From NCBI GenBank assembly GCA_011109175.1, contig RDEW01000008.1, positions 1,600,513 through 1,664,512 of the forward strand: a stretch of DNA of 64,000 nucleotides, written 5' to 3'. This DNA is from Dicyema japonicum. Taxonomy: Eukaryota > Dicyemida > Rhombozoa > Dicyemidae. The first letter of the stretch is position 1. The number at the start of each line of letters is the position of its first letter. The notes beneath the pieces were generated by a model. That model was given only the letters and a program-made list of their open reading frames with translations. It had not been told where the DNA came from and did not search any database. Of this stretch, positions 44,762 to 56,777 are shown piece after piece. A program made the translations under genes and the position numbers.

Positions 44762-45270
44762 TTTTTATTTTTTGTTTTTTTTTCAAATATATAATCTATT
44801 ATATGAGTCATGTATAAAATTTCATTGATGGCGAGTAAAATTATTTTTTATTTTATATGAAATAATTTTTTAGAGTTTTTTAATCATTCCAACTATTCAT
44901 TTAATTTAAAAATTTTACTGTTTCCGGAAAAGTATTCAGATTTTTTACTATTTCCGGATTAGTAATACACTTAAAATTTTATTACTGATAAATTCTGAAA
45001 AATCATATATTACTCATTTCAGTTTTTAATATTGTTTTAGCCGGATGTTCTTGAACTTTAATAGATATTTCCAAGATATTCAATCTTAAATAACTGAATT
45101 CTTTTAAGTCTCCACTCCTGAATGACACTAGACCAACTCGGTGTCCATTCGATTCTGGATATCTTTATTATTCCGACACTAAAATCCAGACATTTTTACG
45201 CATACAGATAATCTTCTGAGACAGCAATCATCAACCAACATAAATATCTCAAAATATTGTTAACATAATT
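44762..45270. other. upstream block of receptor copy 4 and spacer
   Basis: 44780-44840 holds the conserved upstream block (GAAATTTTATACATGACTCA on the minus strand). The rest is AT-rich and unassigned. Confidence 0.4.
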
Positions 45271-45274
45271 TGTG

Positions 45275-45680
45275 TCATAGAGAAAAAACCAAGACTCTTA
45301 GTTTGGCTCTCTTACACAAGCAGTTGGGGTCGGTTTTCTCATGATCATGTTTGATCAAGTTCTCCTCCATTACTCTTTCGGATTGGAAACTCCAAGAGTC
45401 GTCATGATGCTTTTCTTTGATACCACTTCTCTTCATTCCAATAGCCTTTTTTGTGTTAGCCGCCATTTTCTGTGCAATTAGTCCAAGAGATTTAAGGTCC
45501 CCATGAGGCGCATGCATAGGAAATACACGGCTCATTTATTCTTGTAGAAAGCAGCATCCCATACAAAGGTTTCCTCTCTTGGAATGGGAAAATTGTGATC
45601 TCGTCTCCTCTGTCCAATTCATTTAATATTATTTCCGTTGTTTTCAATGAAATTTTTATTCTTGATGGCGGCAAAAACAT
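45275..45680 (-). mobile_element. LINE-C endonuclease fragment, very degenerate
   Basis: The minus strand reads NELDRGDEITIFPFQERKPL, corresponding to [18 protein letters not shown] with the PD lost by deletion. A Lys-rich stretch, IAQKMAANTKKAIG, follows where LINE-C has its AA...K linker. Confidence 0.55.
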
Positions 45681-45696
45681 AAATTTAGAAAATTTC

Positions 45697-46330
45697 TTAA
45701 TACACTTCTGAATTTGAGATCATTTTTATATTTTGAAGAAAATCCAAGTTCTTGGACTTTTCTCCAAACTGCTTGTCCAAAATAAATGTACAGCCATTTA
45801 TGAATGCCGAATCAAATACCTTTTCCACTGCATTAATAAGTCTCATTTCACAATCCACAATTATGTTTTTAGGGTTGGTTCTTGAGTAACTCTTAATAAA
45901 AATTAAAACATTTTTGAAAACCCACACACAAAAAAAAGAAAAAAAAAAGTGTAGATCATTCCTTGGTTCTACGAGTAGTTAAAATTAACTGTTCTTTACT
46001 TAGATAAAGTGTGTGTCCTGCCTATGCGGAGCTATAATATTATGGCTCTTGTGAAAAGGCTGTTATTATTATTTATTATTATTTGTCCATTGTTTTGGAA
46101 TCATAAATGAGAAAATCTTAATTTTTTAAAGATATCAGGAATATCACGACAAAATGTTTCAATTTCTAGTTTTGTTAATTTGTTTTGTAAATATTTATAT
46201 TGAAGACGTGCTGATACTTCTTCATTTGTAACGTTGCTTGTAAATTTTGATATTATTTCTCTAGAGTCATCTCTTGATCCTTGTGCTCTTTCATTAATAA
46301 AAATTAAAACGAATTATGATATTTAAAATC
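45697..46330 (-). mobile_element. MULE (Mutator-like) transposase fragment split by a SINE
   Basis: The minus frame at 45927-45697 reads VFKNVLIFIKSYSRTNPKNI, IVDCEMRLINAVEKVFDSAF and INGCTF. These are the MULE landmarks: the P..I..D.E.A...A....F block and the GC.FH block, with His changed. Upstream, past the SINE at 45930-46083, NERAQGSRDDSREII and TNEEVSARLQYKYL (46330-46150) resemble the N-terminal side of the same family. Inactive. Confidence 0.6.
45930..46083 (+). mobile_element. SINE-1, 5'-truncated, inserted in a MULE
   Basis: Starts within the A-rich middle, then CATTCCTTGGTTCTACGAGT, AACTGTTCTTTACTTAGATA, GTGTGTCCTGCCTATGCGGA, and ATGGCTCTTGTGAAAAGGC plus (TTA)n. Nearly identical to 32405-32532. 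Confidence 0.85.
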
Positions 46331-46479
46331 AAAAATGGCAAAAAACTGGCATCTATAATTTCTTAAAGATAAAACATTTTTAATTAATTTTTGTATAATT
46401 TAACTCAATAAATTGACCCTTTCCTGAAAAATGATATTTAATGGCAATAACTTGTTGAACGGCGCCGGCCACAACAAGA

Positions 46480-47965
46480 ACCACATTCCACCTCTTCACT
46501 CCCGCTAATGTCAAAAAGGCTATTAAATAGCTACGTCCCACTCGTGCTTGTGGTCCCTACGGAATTTGCACTATTCACCTCAAACATCTTGGACCTCAGG
46601 TACGGACCATACTATCAAGACTGTAAAACGACTCCATCAACTACTATGTGCTACCTAATATATGGAAAACCTCTTTTATTACGCCAATTCTAAAGTCCAG
46701 AAAACCAAAAAACGTTCCCTCTTCTTACCGTCTTATCTCAATAACTTGTGTTTTATCGAAAGTACTGGAAAAGCTTGTGTTAATGCACATCTCCCCTGCT
46801 CTACATCTATCAGAGTTTCAACATAGTTTCAGGGAGACCGTTCTACAACGACTTATTTAAGTTCTATCTCCCAGTTTAATACTGACGGATTCAACATGAG
46901 AACACACTTATGGACGGCCTTAGTATCCATTGACATATAGAAGGCCTTTGACTCTGTTCCGAGGAAACTCCTAACGCAAAAGATTTTTAACTCGAACTTA
47001 CACCCAAACATCAAGCTATGGCTGGAAAACTTCTTAACTGGACGAGAAAAGTCCGATTGACAAAACCAATTCAAAATCAAGACTACTCCACAATGGAGTC
47101 CTGCAAGGCTCCCCTTTTCAACCTATTTCTACATGACCTACCTACTACCAATGACCAGGACACTATGTTTTTATCCTATGCGGACGACCTAATTATCGCT
47201 GCAAGAAATAAATCTCCTTCCATGGCTGTAACAACTGTTCAGACACACCTAAACCGAATTTGTGACTGGCTATCTGCAAATACGTTATGTGCATCAGCAT
47301 CCAAGTCTCAGTTCACCTTATTCACTACGGAGAGAAGGTTTAAAGATGGGCTTGAGATATCCATCGGAAACAATCCCATCCTTTCTATGCGGACCCAAAA
47401 GATCCTTGGTGTAGTTTTCGATTCTCTGTTGACGTTCTCGAGTCACGTGGAAGAGGTGCTCGCCAAGGGTCTTCGGAAATGGAACATTCTGAATGCGATG
47501 ATAAAGAAGAGCCCTTTCCCCCAGCTGATTGCATCAGCAAGGTCTATCAACAAGTAATCATACCGACCATTGAATATGCCTGCTCCGCCTGGAGGTTTGC
47601 GATTCCCCTTTCGAGAGTGGACGTTTGAAATCTCTCAGGCGGAAAATTATGCACCACACGGACATCCCCATTGGCGACCTCGTTTCTGATGAGGCAACGT
47701 TGAAAAATGGCCAGGGTTTCCTACGTTTCTGAACTGGAAACCCGTTCAAGGAAAAAGTGGCCCATGTAGAGGAATTTCGGTCGGTAATAAAAAAAGTGCA
47801 CGTCGATCGAATTCCTTTGCAGAAGCAAGAGAAAACGCTTCCGGAGTGGGGTTAGATCATCAGAAGACCAATTGACGAGAATTCGGATGTTGCTGAAAGC
47901 TGGGATCACCTAATTAGTTAGTTTTGACCTATCTTTCCTGGTGGTCTTGGAATTAAACAAATAAA
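46480..47965 (+). mobile_element. LINE-A retrotransposon, RT region
   Basis: Plus-strand blocks: YLIYGKPLL region, then FITPILKSRKPKNVPSSYRL, ISITCVLSKVLEKLVL, LVSIDI*KAFDSVPRKLL, FNLFLHDLPTTNDQ, MFLSYADDLIIAARN (catalytic box intact), SKSQFTLFTTERRF, ILGVVFDSLLTFSSHVEE and the IEYACSAW region. A deletion has removed the PQGSP box. The tail is GGGATCACCTAATTAGTTAG then AATTAAACAAATAAAATAAA. Closest to the copy at 10845-12290. Confidence 0.85.
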
Positions 47966-48299
47966 ATAAATAAATGGCAAAAAATGCCCTAATCCTGTCT
48001 TTCTTTGTAGACAGATCCACGCCTCACATCCATATATCAAGCTGGGCAGGATTATTCTCAAAAATATGAAATATTTTTATTGATTTGTTATTTTAAAGAT
48101 TTTCCTTTTTATATTCGTGTCAATCAATATTGATTTTTATATTGAAAATTTTCTTTATATAATGCTTCAATCATTATTCATTTTTCTTATTTCTGAAAGT
48201 TTTCTTTTGAGTTCTACACTGAGCTGTAATTGATGGTCTCCACCACTCCTCTTTCGTATTATTTTTTAGATTAAAAATTTTTATTATTCGAATCCAACT
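47966..48299. other. unassigned AT-rich spacer
   Basis: No gene or repeat was recognised. Confidence 0.4.
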
Positions 48300-48560
48300 T
48301 CTGTACATTTCAATTAAAGGTTCCATGCATTTACGATGCTTTGGCTAGACGAGTGACGCCGTCAACAGTCAACATTTCACTGCGATACCGGATCGTCTAT
48401 AAACGACATACGCCAACCATAAATAAAAAATAAAAAAATGTGAAAATCATTCTTTGGTTCTCCCTTTAGATTAGTTATAATAACTGTTCTTTACTTAAAT
48501 AAAGTGTGTGTCCTGTCTGAGCGGAGCTATAGCTAATATGGTTCTGCGTAAAATTGCAGC
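48300..48560 (+). mobile_element. SINE-1 copy, variant tail subfamily
   Basis: AAAGGTTCCATGCATTTACG, GACGAGTGACGCCGTCAACA, GCGATACCGGATCGTCT, AACTGTTCTTTACTTAAATA, GTGTGTCCTGTCTGAGCGGA, then ATATGGTTCTGCGTAAAATT. The tail matches the 32755-33095 copy. Confidence 0.75.
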
Positions 48561-48740
48561 GTGACGCGATGTGGTGCTATGCGGGTAATTTTAAAAGTTT
48601 ATCTTCCTTCCCTTTGATGGGATCATTGGATAAACTTTACTAAGGATACGCCCAATGCCTGCTGTCATTCAAAAGGATCTAACTATTCTTTCTACTGGAG
48701 ACAACTTCGTCACTTGGAGGCAACTTCTAGAATCGCTGGA
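48560..48740 (+). mobile_element. S3 short element, truncated
   Basis: GTGACGCGATGTGGTGCTAT then GCGGGTAATT, and ACGCCCAATGCCTGCTGTCA then TTCAAAAGGATCTAACTATT. The second block matches TTCAAAAGGATTCAACTATT of the copy at 4668-4790. The LINE-A type tail is not present. Confidence 0.55.
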
Positions 48741-49027
48741 AAGCGTTAGGATCAAGGAGTTAGTTGGTTTGGTTTTATCCTTGGTCTTCGATATAATTTT
48801 ATTTATTTTATTCGAATTCTATAAAATTTGTCCTATAATTCTGGTGTCGTTGAAAACTTATCTTGATTATAGGCGTATGCTGAATTATTTAGTTAATATA
48901 AGATTAAATATTATTTATGTGCTCCCAATTTATGAAACAACATCTTTTCAGTAATGAGATTTTTTGGTTCTAAGGATAAAACTAAATGATTGTACCTTTA
49001 TGACAGACGATTTCATTTTGAGTAGAT
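48741..49027. other. spacer next to the WD-repeat gene 3' end
   Basis: AT-rich. Should include the 3' UTR of the minus-strand gene. A plus-strand ORF at 48655-48954 overlaps the S3 element and is not supported. Confidence 0.4.
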
Positions 49028-52000
49028 TCATCTACAATCGCAGTCATAGAAAGTCTGGGTTTGTTTACAGTGGGAAGATTTTCGAGTTCTTTTAAATCCA
49101 AAGTCTAATCTAATTTCACTAAAAATAACCGAAAATGCAGAATTGTGAATACACGTTTTGTTTTTGTTGTCAAATTTGATTCTGTATTTATTATGGCATG
49201 GAGAATCTTTCTCCTGATAATGTTGCTGATATTTTTTCCCTATTTTAAGAAAATTCAAATACCCAGTATAGTTTTGTTCCAAACTTTATAGCTTTCGTCG
49301 TACTCTTTTTCAGACACGAGACTGATTTTTCGTGATTTTACCTGCAGTTCATCTTCTCCGTCAGCCTCAACGACCTGTAATAATAAATATTTAGACATCG
49401 TTGTCAGTTTCTTTAGTAGATTCAGAAATGTAGTTAATATTCCAATATTCATGCTGTCCAAATATCCCAACCATATGCCCTTTTATATTGTAGAGGACCA
49501 CGGAACAGTCAATGCTAGAACAAACGAGAACAGTTGTGCCAAAATAATCGAGAATTTGCAGTCCTGTGATCGAATCATGTTGCTGGTTGAACATGTGCAT
49601 AAGTTCTACAAATATAAAACACTACATGTCGACTAGGTTTATCTTCAATCTTAGTTTCATCCACACAATATTCCTGAATGTCCCAAAGTGTGACTATTCC
49701 ATCACTATCCCCCACTGCGAGATATTTGTCGTCCTCGTCTACAGCGCATATTATTGATTCGACTATTGGTTTATTTTAGAACCCACCGCTATCTTGTGCT
49801 TTGAACTGTCCAATTAAAACTTCCTTGTTTAAATTCCAAAAATATATCCACAAATTCGCTGTAATCACCATCAAATTTGCCATTTTGTCGTCTACTCTTT
49901 TACGGAGACAAATTATTTGGCAAATTGAGTCACTCTAAAGTAAATAAAATTCAAACCTCTTCTTTCTTAGCAATTGAAGTGGAAAATAAATATTTCTAAA
50001 ATGGAATATCGTATCTTACACTGCTTTTGGAGAAAGATTTTTTAAAACTTTGAGGTCTGCTCTGTTAATAAAATATCAAATACTCAATACCTGGACCGGT
50101 TCTTCCAGTACCCTTACAACCTTGATGACTTGCTCCGAAAATATATTCCAAGCAATGATTAATCCCTCCTGAGAAGCTGTAATGATTGTTGTTTGATTGA
50201 GATAATCGCAATAAACGATATCATCCGTATGATACTGTTTACTAAAATGGTCCTTACTTGGTTCTCTCGCTGAAAGATTGGCTTCACGTGGTGTCCCTCG
50301 AAATCTACTGAAGAAAACATAGCATAGGAACTTAAATTTTTAACTAAACTAACTTTGACCACCCAAAAACACAGATAAATCTCCTCAGAACTACAATTTT
50401 CTTAATTTCGTGGTGTGCTGCAACACAGCAGTCGAGAGTATATAAACAAGATCCGTTGTAGTTCCAAATCTAGTTCTTTTAAGTGTCCTACCTTGACAAG
50501 ACCGTCAGAAGCCGCAGTTAAAAATCCTGGAGTTTGTTCGTAAATGGCTAATGCCGTTATTTCAGCATTTCCATGGAGAGAATCGAATTTTTTTATTTTC
50601 TGTCCATTTGAAATTATCCAAATTGAAGCTGACCCGTTTACGGAAACAGAAACTAACTGAAACCATCAGATTGCTTAATACTTGATTTGTTGAAAAATCG
50701 TATTCCACGGCCACGATCGGTTTTGTGTGAGATTTTACCCTGTCTTCGACTTCATTCTCACGTTCGGTCTGAATGAGGGAAGAATTTGATGTAATGACGA
50801 GTCTGTTAGTCTCTTCTTCAAAAAGCATGCACGTGAAAACTAAAATTTTATCAAAAAAGAGTTCACAGTCATTTGAACGAGGAAAGACGGATGCCACTCT
50901 TTGAATACAAGTCAGCAAATACAAATCCCATATTCTTAGCATTCTGTCTTTTCCAATACTCAAAAGTTGATTTTTTAAAAGTAAGAACTTCACATGTAAA
51001 ACGGGTGCCACGTGACCATAGAAAACCTCAAATAAATATCAAATAGGTCACATTGCTAGGTTTGGATTCAATATAGAAAGAACGAAGTGTGATTCGATAA
51101 TTTATTCCTGCCGTAGCTAAAAATAAGTCCTCACTAAAACCTATCATGTTAGTATGTGGATTATAGTCGAATCCATTCAAACCTTGGTAGATTGGAATAG
51201 AAATTCTAGAAATAATTATCCACGTTTATACAGACGTGAGACGTTATATCTTTTACGAGGAATAAATGCTTTATCGAGCCAAGCCACGGCCAATGATTTG
51301 GCCCACGAGGATGAACAACTAATGACCAACTCAATTTGTGAAGTAAACATGACTTTAGTTAGTTTTACACCTCGAACTTTGCTTGACGTAGGTGTTGTGA
51401 GCATATACTTAAAGCATGAGCACGTGCTGTGTTTATTGTTCATAATATCTGCCATGGTTAGGTTTGTGCACATGTCGGACGTATTTGAGACGTTTTCATT
51501 GTTGATTGATGATCTTTCAAACAACGCAAGGCCCGGATTTTCAAAATAAAGTCCCCAATTGTTCCCATCAGAGTCCCCAAAAAGCAAAATTCCGTCATTT
51601 CTGGAGGAAGGCTGCGAACTTGGGTTAAAATTTCAGGAAACCAATAGAAAAAGCAAGTTGGAATTTGAGGTAGTTTCTGAATTCTATACTGGCAGACAAA
51701 CTGTTTCAGGGAGGCTTCGTAAATTGCGATTTCTTTGCACGTGAATGCGACCACAATTTTGTTTATATTTTTCATAAATTCTACTGCAGTGACCCAAATA
51801 TCCCGTGATTGACAAAGATCGGAGGTAAAACGATAGCTATTGATTATTTTCTTATTCCAAACGTTAGCAAATCCATCCTAACTGTACTTAAAGTTTAAAA
51901 ACCCGTGAAACTGTGAGGAATCGTTGGGCTGACCCGAACCTTACCAGTGATTGGATCACATCTTTGTGCACACTAAATCTTTTGGTTAATAAAACTTGTG

Positions 52001-52352
52001 AAGCACATTCACGTCCTTCCATTCCGGCGCCTGTCCAAGCTTTTCGCGGCTATCCTTGTCGTAAAAGGAATTCAAGAGAAAAGAGGCCATTTTCTCCCAG
52101 TCGACATCTCCTTCCCTCATTATGTCGATTTTGTCAAAAAATTCAATATACTATGCAGGTTAGATAAAATGTGACTTCCTCGTCGGTTCCGAAATTTAGA
52201 ATCGACCTCAATATATTTTTGAATTCATATTTTCCTATTTTTTGAAGATTTTTATTTTTATGTCGACTGACCTACAAATATATTAGGCACGAAGGAACCG
52301 TAAAGGAATTTAACATTGTCTCCAAATCAGATTTCGTCAGCTTCGATTCCAT
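49028..52352 (-). CDS. EF-hand and WD-repeat protein, WDR49/WDR64-like
   Basis: A scaffold-type protein; relatives in animals are poorly characterised, with some linked to cilia. The start ATG at 52352-52350 opens MESKLTKSDLETMLNSFT. Joined exons then give an EF-hand-like helix (YIEFFDKIDIMREGDVDWEK) and many WD repeats. These include VVAFTCKEIAIYEAS, ILLFGDSDGNNWGLYF, GLNGFDYNPHTNMIATAG, HVAPVLHVKFLLLKN then GKDRMLRIWD, HTKPIVAVEYDFSTNQ, SDGLVK|IWNYNGSCLYTLD, DDIVYCDYLNQTTIITAS, YLAVGDSDGIVTLWD and, near the end, VVLYNIKGHMVGIFGQHEYW. The last is a WDR49/64 hallmark. Introns are mostly 22-27 nt, e.g. 51973-51995 (23 nt). Estimated length is 900-950 residues, slightly short for the family. 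All exon joins were done by eye; some remain unresolved near 49700-49900. Confidence 0.85.
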
Positions 52353-52499
52353 TTTTATTGCAAATTAAAATCATGGAAACATTTTTAGTTTTGCAATATT
52401 TGTAATTTTCGAAAACTAAAATATAAATGTAATTTAAATAAAATTTATTAAAACCATTATTTATTTTAGATTTTTTACCAAATTTGAATTTTTCATTAA
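52353..52499. other. 5' flank of the WD-repeat gene
   Basis: Short AT-rich stretch that should contain the promoter. No core motif is clear. Confidence 0.4.
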
Positions 52500-52740
52500 T
52501 CAAAGGCTAATGATCGGAACTTGGTTTGGGACGCTACGTTTGTTGATACTTAGTCTCCAAAAAATTTGGCCGCTTCAGTCTCGGACCCAGGTCATTTTTC
52601 TAAGTAAGCTGTGGATTAGAAGAGAAGTAAGTACCGAAGCATTTCCGAGGATCACTTTTTGTTCATTTGAATATTTGGCTCACAAGCTGTCCGTGGATCG
52701 GCTCAATGATCAAAAGGGTCACCAAGGATCCACATGAGAC
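52500..52740 (+). mobile_element. LINE-C endonuclease fragment
   Basis: RNLVWDATFVDT followed by a stop, then SPKNLAASVSDPGHFSK, corresponds to SLVWDATCIDTFSSTNI of the intact copy. It ends near 52740. Confidence 0.6.
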
Positions 52741-53239
52741 TTGATGGCTTCAAGAGCGTATCTCGATAGCCATCATCAGAGGAAATAGCATTGCCATTCA
52801 AGATCCCTAAATTAATTGCTTTTTAAACATTTTTAAGTTAGTTTTTACGAATTGATGAATAAAAAATTTAAAAAAGGCCTAAATAAAAGGCAGTTAAAAT
52901 GAAGAATTAAACACAGGACCGCTGTTATAAGTATGCCATCCTACAACTAGTCTCCACCATGCGATCTCACAGTAGGCAAAATACGATGAAATAATCTCTT
53001 AGTAATGTAATTTTATTAGTTAAATTTTTTTAATTCATAAAAATAATGAAAATTCATTGCTTTCAATAAGAGTAAAGTGGTGTCAGACTTTATATTTAAA
53101 AACAATCTGGAACATCATAAAATCTTTAATTTAGAAAAAAGCAATTTATCAAAAAATGAGAAAATATGTCAATTAATCCATGTGGTTAATAATAAATAAA
53201 TGTTAATTCCAGTAGCTAATCAAGTTAATTAAATGTTTG
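52741..53239. other. unassigned, includes a short shared repeat
   Basis: 52745-52800 (CGTATCTCGATAGCC, GAGGAAATAGC) resembles 35690-35750. The rest is AT-rich with no gene recognised. Confidence 0.4.
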
Positions 53240-53372
53240 ACATGTCCTTTTGGAGAGCCATCCAGGAGTTTTGTCTAAGTCAGATAGGACTTCCCCTGTA
53301 TCGCTCTGGGGTCACTTAGTTAGTTGGGAACTTTCTTTTCCTTTAACCCGGTGATCCTGGGGTAATAATTAA
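53240..53372 (+). mobile_element. LINE-A 3' end fragment
   Basis: CTGGGGTCACTTAGTTAGTT then CCTTTAACCCGGTGATCCTG and GGGTAATAATTAATTG correspond to the tail of LINE-A copies. No coding part remains. Confidence 0.55.
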
Positions 53373-53689
53373 TTGTTTGGCTTTAAATTTTAATGAAAAA
53401 ATCAATCCGCAAAAAGGCGGAATTCATGACACATTAACGTCCAATCAAAAAGAGCGAAACTATTGAGGAAGTCTTCTTGCAAGGAAATCCTACCCAGAAG
53501 CTTTGAAACTATGGTTAATGTGACTGACGAAATTTTCTGGCGGAGGATTCGTGCTCTTGAACCCCGTCCTTCTCGTAAATGTTCTAGAACACAGTTTGAA
53601 CACCAGAAAAAAATGCGAAGACTGCTGAGGGAGACCGGAATCAGCTGATTTTTTTCGTTTTGAAATAACAGTTTGATAACTAATCTTAG
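53373..53689. other. unassigned, overlapping opposite ORFs
   Basis: A 99-residue minus ORF (53402-53701) and a 61-residue basic plus ORF (53463-53648, FWRRIRALEPRPSRKCSRTQ) share the same bases. Neither shows a family motif; the plus frame looks slightly more protein-like. GC content is above the flanks, so a retroelement fragment is possible. Confidence 0.3.
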
Positions 53690-53880
53690 AAAAGACACCA
53701 AGGAATATTCTTTACTACTTTTTTCTTTTTTTGTGTTTGAATCTTGTAGACAATTCGATTAGGCAGATAAGTATTCACTAAGATGGCGTCACTCGCCAAA
53801 CCCAGAAGCATCGTAGATGAGTATAACCTTCAACTGAATGTACAGTAGTTAGATTCGAACCAGAAACCTTCAGGATTTTG
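53690..53880 (-). mobile_element. SINE-1 copy, diverged, reverse
   Basis: On the minus strand: GGTTTCTGGTTCGAATCTAA (box B), CTCATCTACGATGCTTCTGG, GGCGAGTGACGCCATCTTAG, CTGCCTAATCGAATTGTCT. The 3' LINE-type tail is missing. Confidence 0.7.
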
Positions 53881-54317
53881 TCCGGCTCTTATAAAGAAAT
53901 TAATAAAATACCTAAAAACTAATCAATTGAATTTTCCGATCTTGTCTTTAGAATTTAGCATGTGTTTCCTCTGACAATCCAACAAGATTCAAAATTTTTG
54001 TTTAGGAGAGTGACACGAGTTGATGAATCAATATAAGAGAAAGAGTCAACGATTTTAGTCCTACACTGAGAATCTTCATCCAGTTTGCCTTTTTTCCTTC
54101 TCTACGGTCTAAGCCAAAGAGTTAGATTAGTAGAGGAATAAATTATAATTTAATCCAGAATAGTTTTTTTCTAAAAAAACTAAATGCATTCACTTTTATC
54201 AAATTTTGATAATTATGAAAAATGAAAAAATTATTTAAGTCAGTTTAAGGGAGACCCGAGACATGCTTTTCCAAAATATTTTGCTCGAGAAATTTACTTT
54301 AAATATAATTTTTCTTT
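53881..54317. other. unassigned AT-rich spacer
   Basis: No gene or repeat was recognised. Confidence 0.4.
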
Positions 54318-54445
54318 ATCTCTCCAGTATCGGACGAAGGCTTGCTTCAAAGAGATGCCATCCCCACAAAGGATTATAGTTGAAGCAGAGACTCGAAATG
54401 ACGGTGATCAGAGAGAACGCCTTTTCATTCCTGGCTTCTTAACTT
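54318..54445 (-). mobile_element. SINE-2 candidate, second copy, reverse
   Basis: On the minus strand: AGCCAGGAATGAAAAGGCG, TGATCACCGTCATTTCGAGT, GCATCTCTTTGAAGCAAGCC and GTCCGATACTGGAGA, collinear with 29572-29700. Confidence 0.5.
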
Positions 54446-55054
54446 AAATAATTTAGTTGTTTTCTTTTTTAATAATCGCATTATAATTAAAATTCTGTGC
54501 TTAGTCCCGAAATTGTGATTTTAGTAACGTTACTTGAAGAAATGTCAGTTATTCTGGCTGTTAATTTACTAGAAAGCTGAATTGGTGATATGCCATTTAT
54601 ACAGCAAATATATTCATCACTTCGTGACAAATGCAATAAATTTCTCGTCACCTTTCTTCCATGTACATAATAAAGTTTCCAAATCCGATCCAAAACTTGG
54701 GGGAACATAAACAGCCTTGTGGAAAAACAGGAGACCTCAAATGCTTTATCTATATCTATCTATATAGTTCTTAATCTTCCCGGTTCGTTATGTTAACAGA
54801 ACGTGAAAAAGAAAAGAACAAAATATTGAGACTTCCAGAATATTGAATTTTCGATCATGAGGTGCACTCTCAATTCGTTCTGAGTTCCTTATAATCTAAA
54901 TCATAATTCTTAATCCCTTGAATTTTTTAATTTAAAATTTTTATTAATCGAGTTTATGTTAATTTTGTTTCTTTGTGATTAAATGAATCACATGTTGGTT
55001 GAGTTGTTGACACCTCTCTAATAATGTCTATGTTTATCGACTCTCAGTCTGCTT
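54446..55054. other. unassigned AT-rich spacer
   Basis: A 73-residue minus ORF at 54487-54708 has no motif. A short CTATCTATATCTATC-like tract lies near 54745. Confidence 0.35.
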
Positions 55055-55340
55055 ATTGTACCCCGTTTACAACTGCAACTTTAAACGTCACAGGACTCGC
55101 TTCGAACACTAAACAATAGACCCTATACATTGATTTGGAACGATACAAAGTTAACGTGGCCTGCCTAAGAGAGGTGAAGGTGAAAGTGGATGGATGTATG
55201 CTGGGAAAATTGCCCCTCGATTAACTACGGAAAGTTACATGAAGAAAATTGGTAGAACGGATTGTGAAATACGACACGAGCGGAACCCTGAGTATTCATA
55301 TACCTACGGTTAACGCGCGAGTGATTTTAACTATCTAACT
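55055..55340 (+). mobile_element. LINE-B endonuclease N-terminus fragment
   Basis: TATLNVTGLASNTKQ then TLYIDLERYKVNVACLREVK, matching TFNVRGISKDWTRKVLCDDL and EKYKISIGCLQETKIE at the start of the LINE-B endonuclease. Frameshifted after about 130 bp. Confidence 0.65.
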
Positions 55341-55459
55341 AGAAATCAAATTATAAACCTTTCCCTTGAAATTGTTCCATAATTATACACAGAACCTATT
55401 TGTTGATATTCTAATTAACCTAAATATTTAATTAGTTTCCTGGTTTTTCCTTTTCCTAA

Positions 55460-55690
55460 CTTAACAATTGACAAGTGACTTTGTCATCAGTGAACATTTC
55501 ACTGCGGAACCGGATCGTCTATATAGGGCATACACCCAAGAAAAAGAAAACAAAGAAGTGAAGAACTTTCCTTGATTCTCCCTCATCGATTAGCTATGAT
55601 AATTGTTCTTTGCTTAAAATAAAGTGTGTGTTTTGCCTGAGGGGACCGATAGCTGAAATGGCTCCTCGGGAAGTGCATTGTTTTTTTAAC
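55460..55690 (+). mobile_element. SINE-1 copy, 5'-truncated, variant tail
   Basis: TGACTTTGTCATCAGTGAAC, CTGCGGAACCGGATCGTCTA, an A-rich middle, AATTGTTCTTTGCTTAAAAT, GTGTGTGTTTTGCCTGAGG and ATGGCTCCTCGGGAAGTGCA. Confidence 0.7.
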
Positions 55691-56777
55691 TTAAATTAGT
55701 ATTTGCTAGTGTTTGAGTTTGATTGCAAAAAAAACTTGTCTATGTATATAATAACTTAAATAATTTATAAATAAATTCCTTTTTTATTATATCTATGAGT
55801 CCTATTTGAATAAAAGGGGGATTTCCAGAAAGATATTAGAGTTAGAAGAAAAAACCCTCCAAGCACTTTTTTCCTGCATAAGTTACGTCTGTAAAAAGGA
55901 CGTTTATTTTTATGCGAGTCATAATGCCCATTTTATGTATAGATACGAAGACTATTTTTTCTCACTAAAAAGATGACATATCATATCGCTTTTGAAAAAA
56001 TCAAGGAGAATTAAGTTCGCAATGCGTAAGAAATCGGATGAGTTTCATATCAAAGAAAAAGACAGTCTTATAAGTCTATTACGGAAGTCTGAACTTTCAG
56101 AAGGGAATTATGAACTTTCAAAAATTCTAATCTTGAACTCCTATATTAATTCGAGCGAACTATAAGAAGAATACAATGTAACCCCGATTTGGGGCACTTT
56201 GTAGTGTGAATTATAACAAGGATGGATAATGATGTCCAAACTCTTAGTTAAAATCATAAAACAAGAAAGTCTTTTTCAAATGGGAACTTTTTTGTCCAAA
56301 TTGTTCGATCGTAATCAAAAAAAGATTGGATGTCGATATACATCATGAATCCTTGAAGCATCAAAGTAATATTTCCCGATAAATTAAATTATTAGAAGAT
56401 GATCCATCGCGATCGATATGTCTTGATTACTGACTCTGCATGATATGTGACAAGTAGTATCCTGCAGTATAATGTTAAGTCAAAAAATCGCTTAAATTAT
56501 AAGTAAACTCATACCCTCTGGACGAAAGACAAAGATTCATATTGTTCCGGATGTTTTGACACCAACTGGTCGAGGAGGCATAAATTCAAAATTTACAAAA
56601 ATCAAATTTTAACAACATTTGGGAAATAAATGATTAAAATTATAAAGTTCAAATATATTCAAAAATACTCTAAATAAAAAATTTATCAAAAAATAATATG
56701 TAAATATTAAAAAGTATTATTTCAAATTCAAATAAATTATTTGCGTGAACATAAAGACAATTTTGTTGTAAAACTGA
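55691..56777. other. 5' flank of the EEA1-like gene, unassigned
   Basis: No gene recognised. Several short frames around 55900-56600 are broken by stops. The last few hundred bases should contain the EEA1-like promoter; AATTATTTGCGTG lies about 40 bp before the ATG but no core motif is convincing. Confidence 0.35.

Noticed and set aside
48655-48954. 99-residue plus ORF as a gene
   Set aside because: Overlaps an S3 copy, is strongly hydrophobic from AT-rich codons, and has no family signature.
53463-53648. Basic 61-residue ORF as a small host gene
   Set aside because: No splice context, no known motif and an equally open opposite frame; kept only as unassigned.
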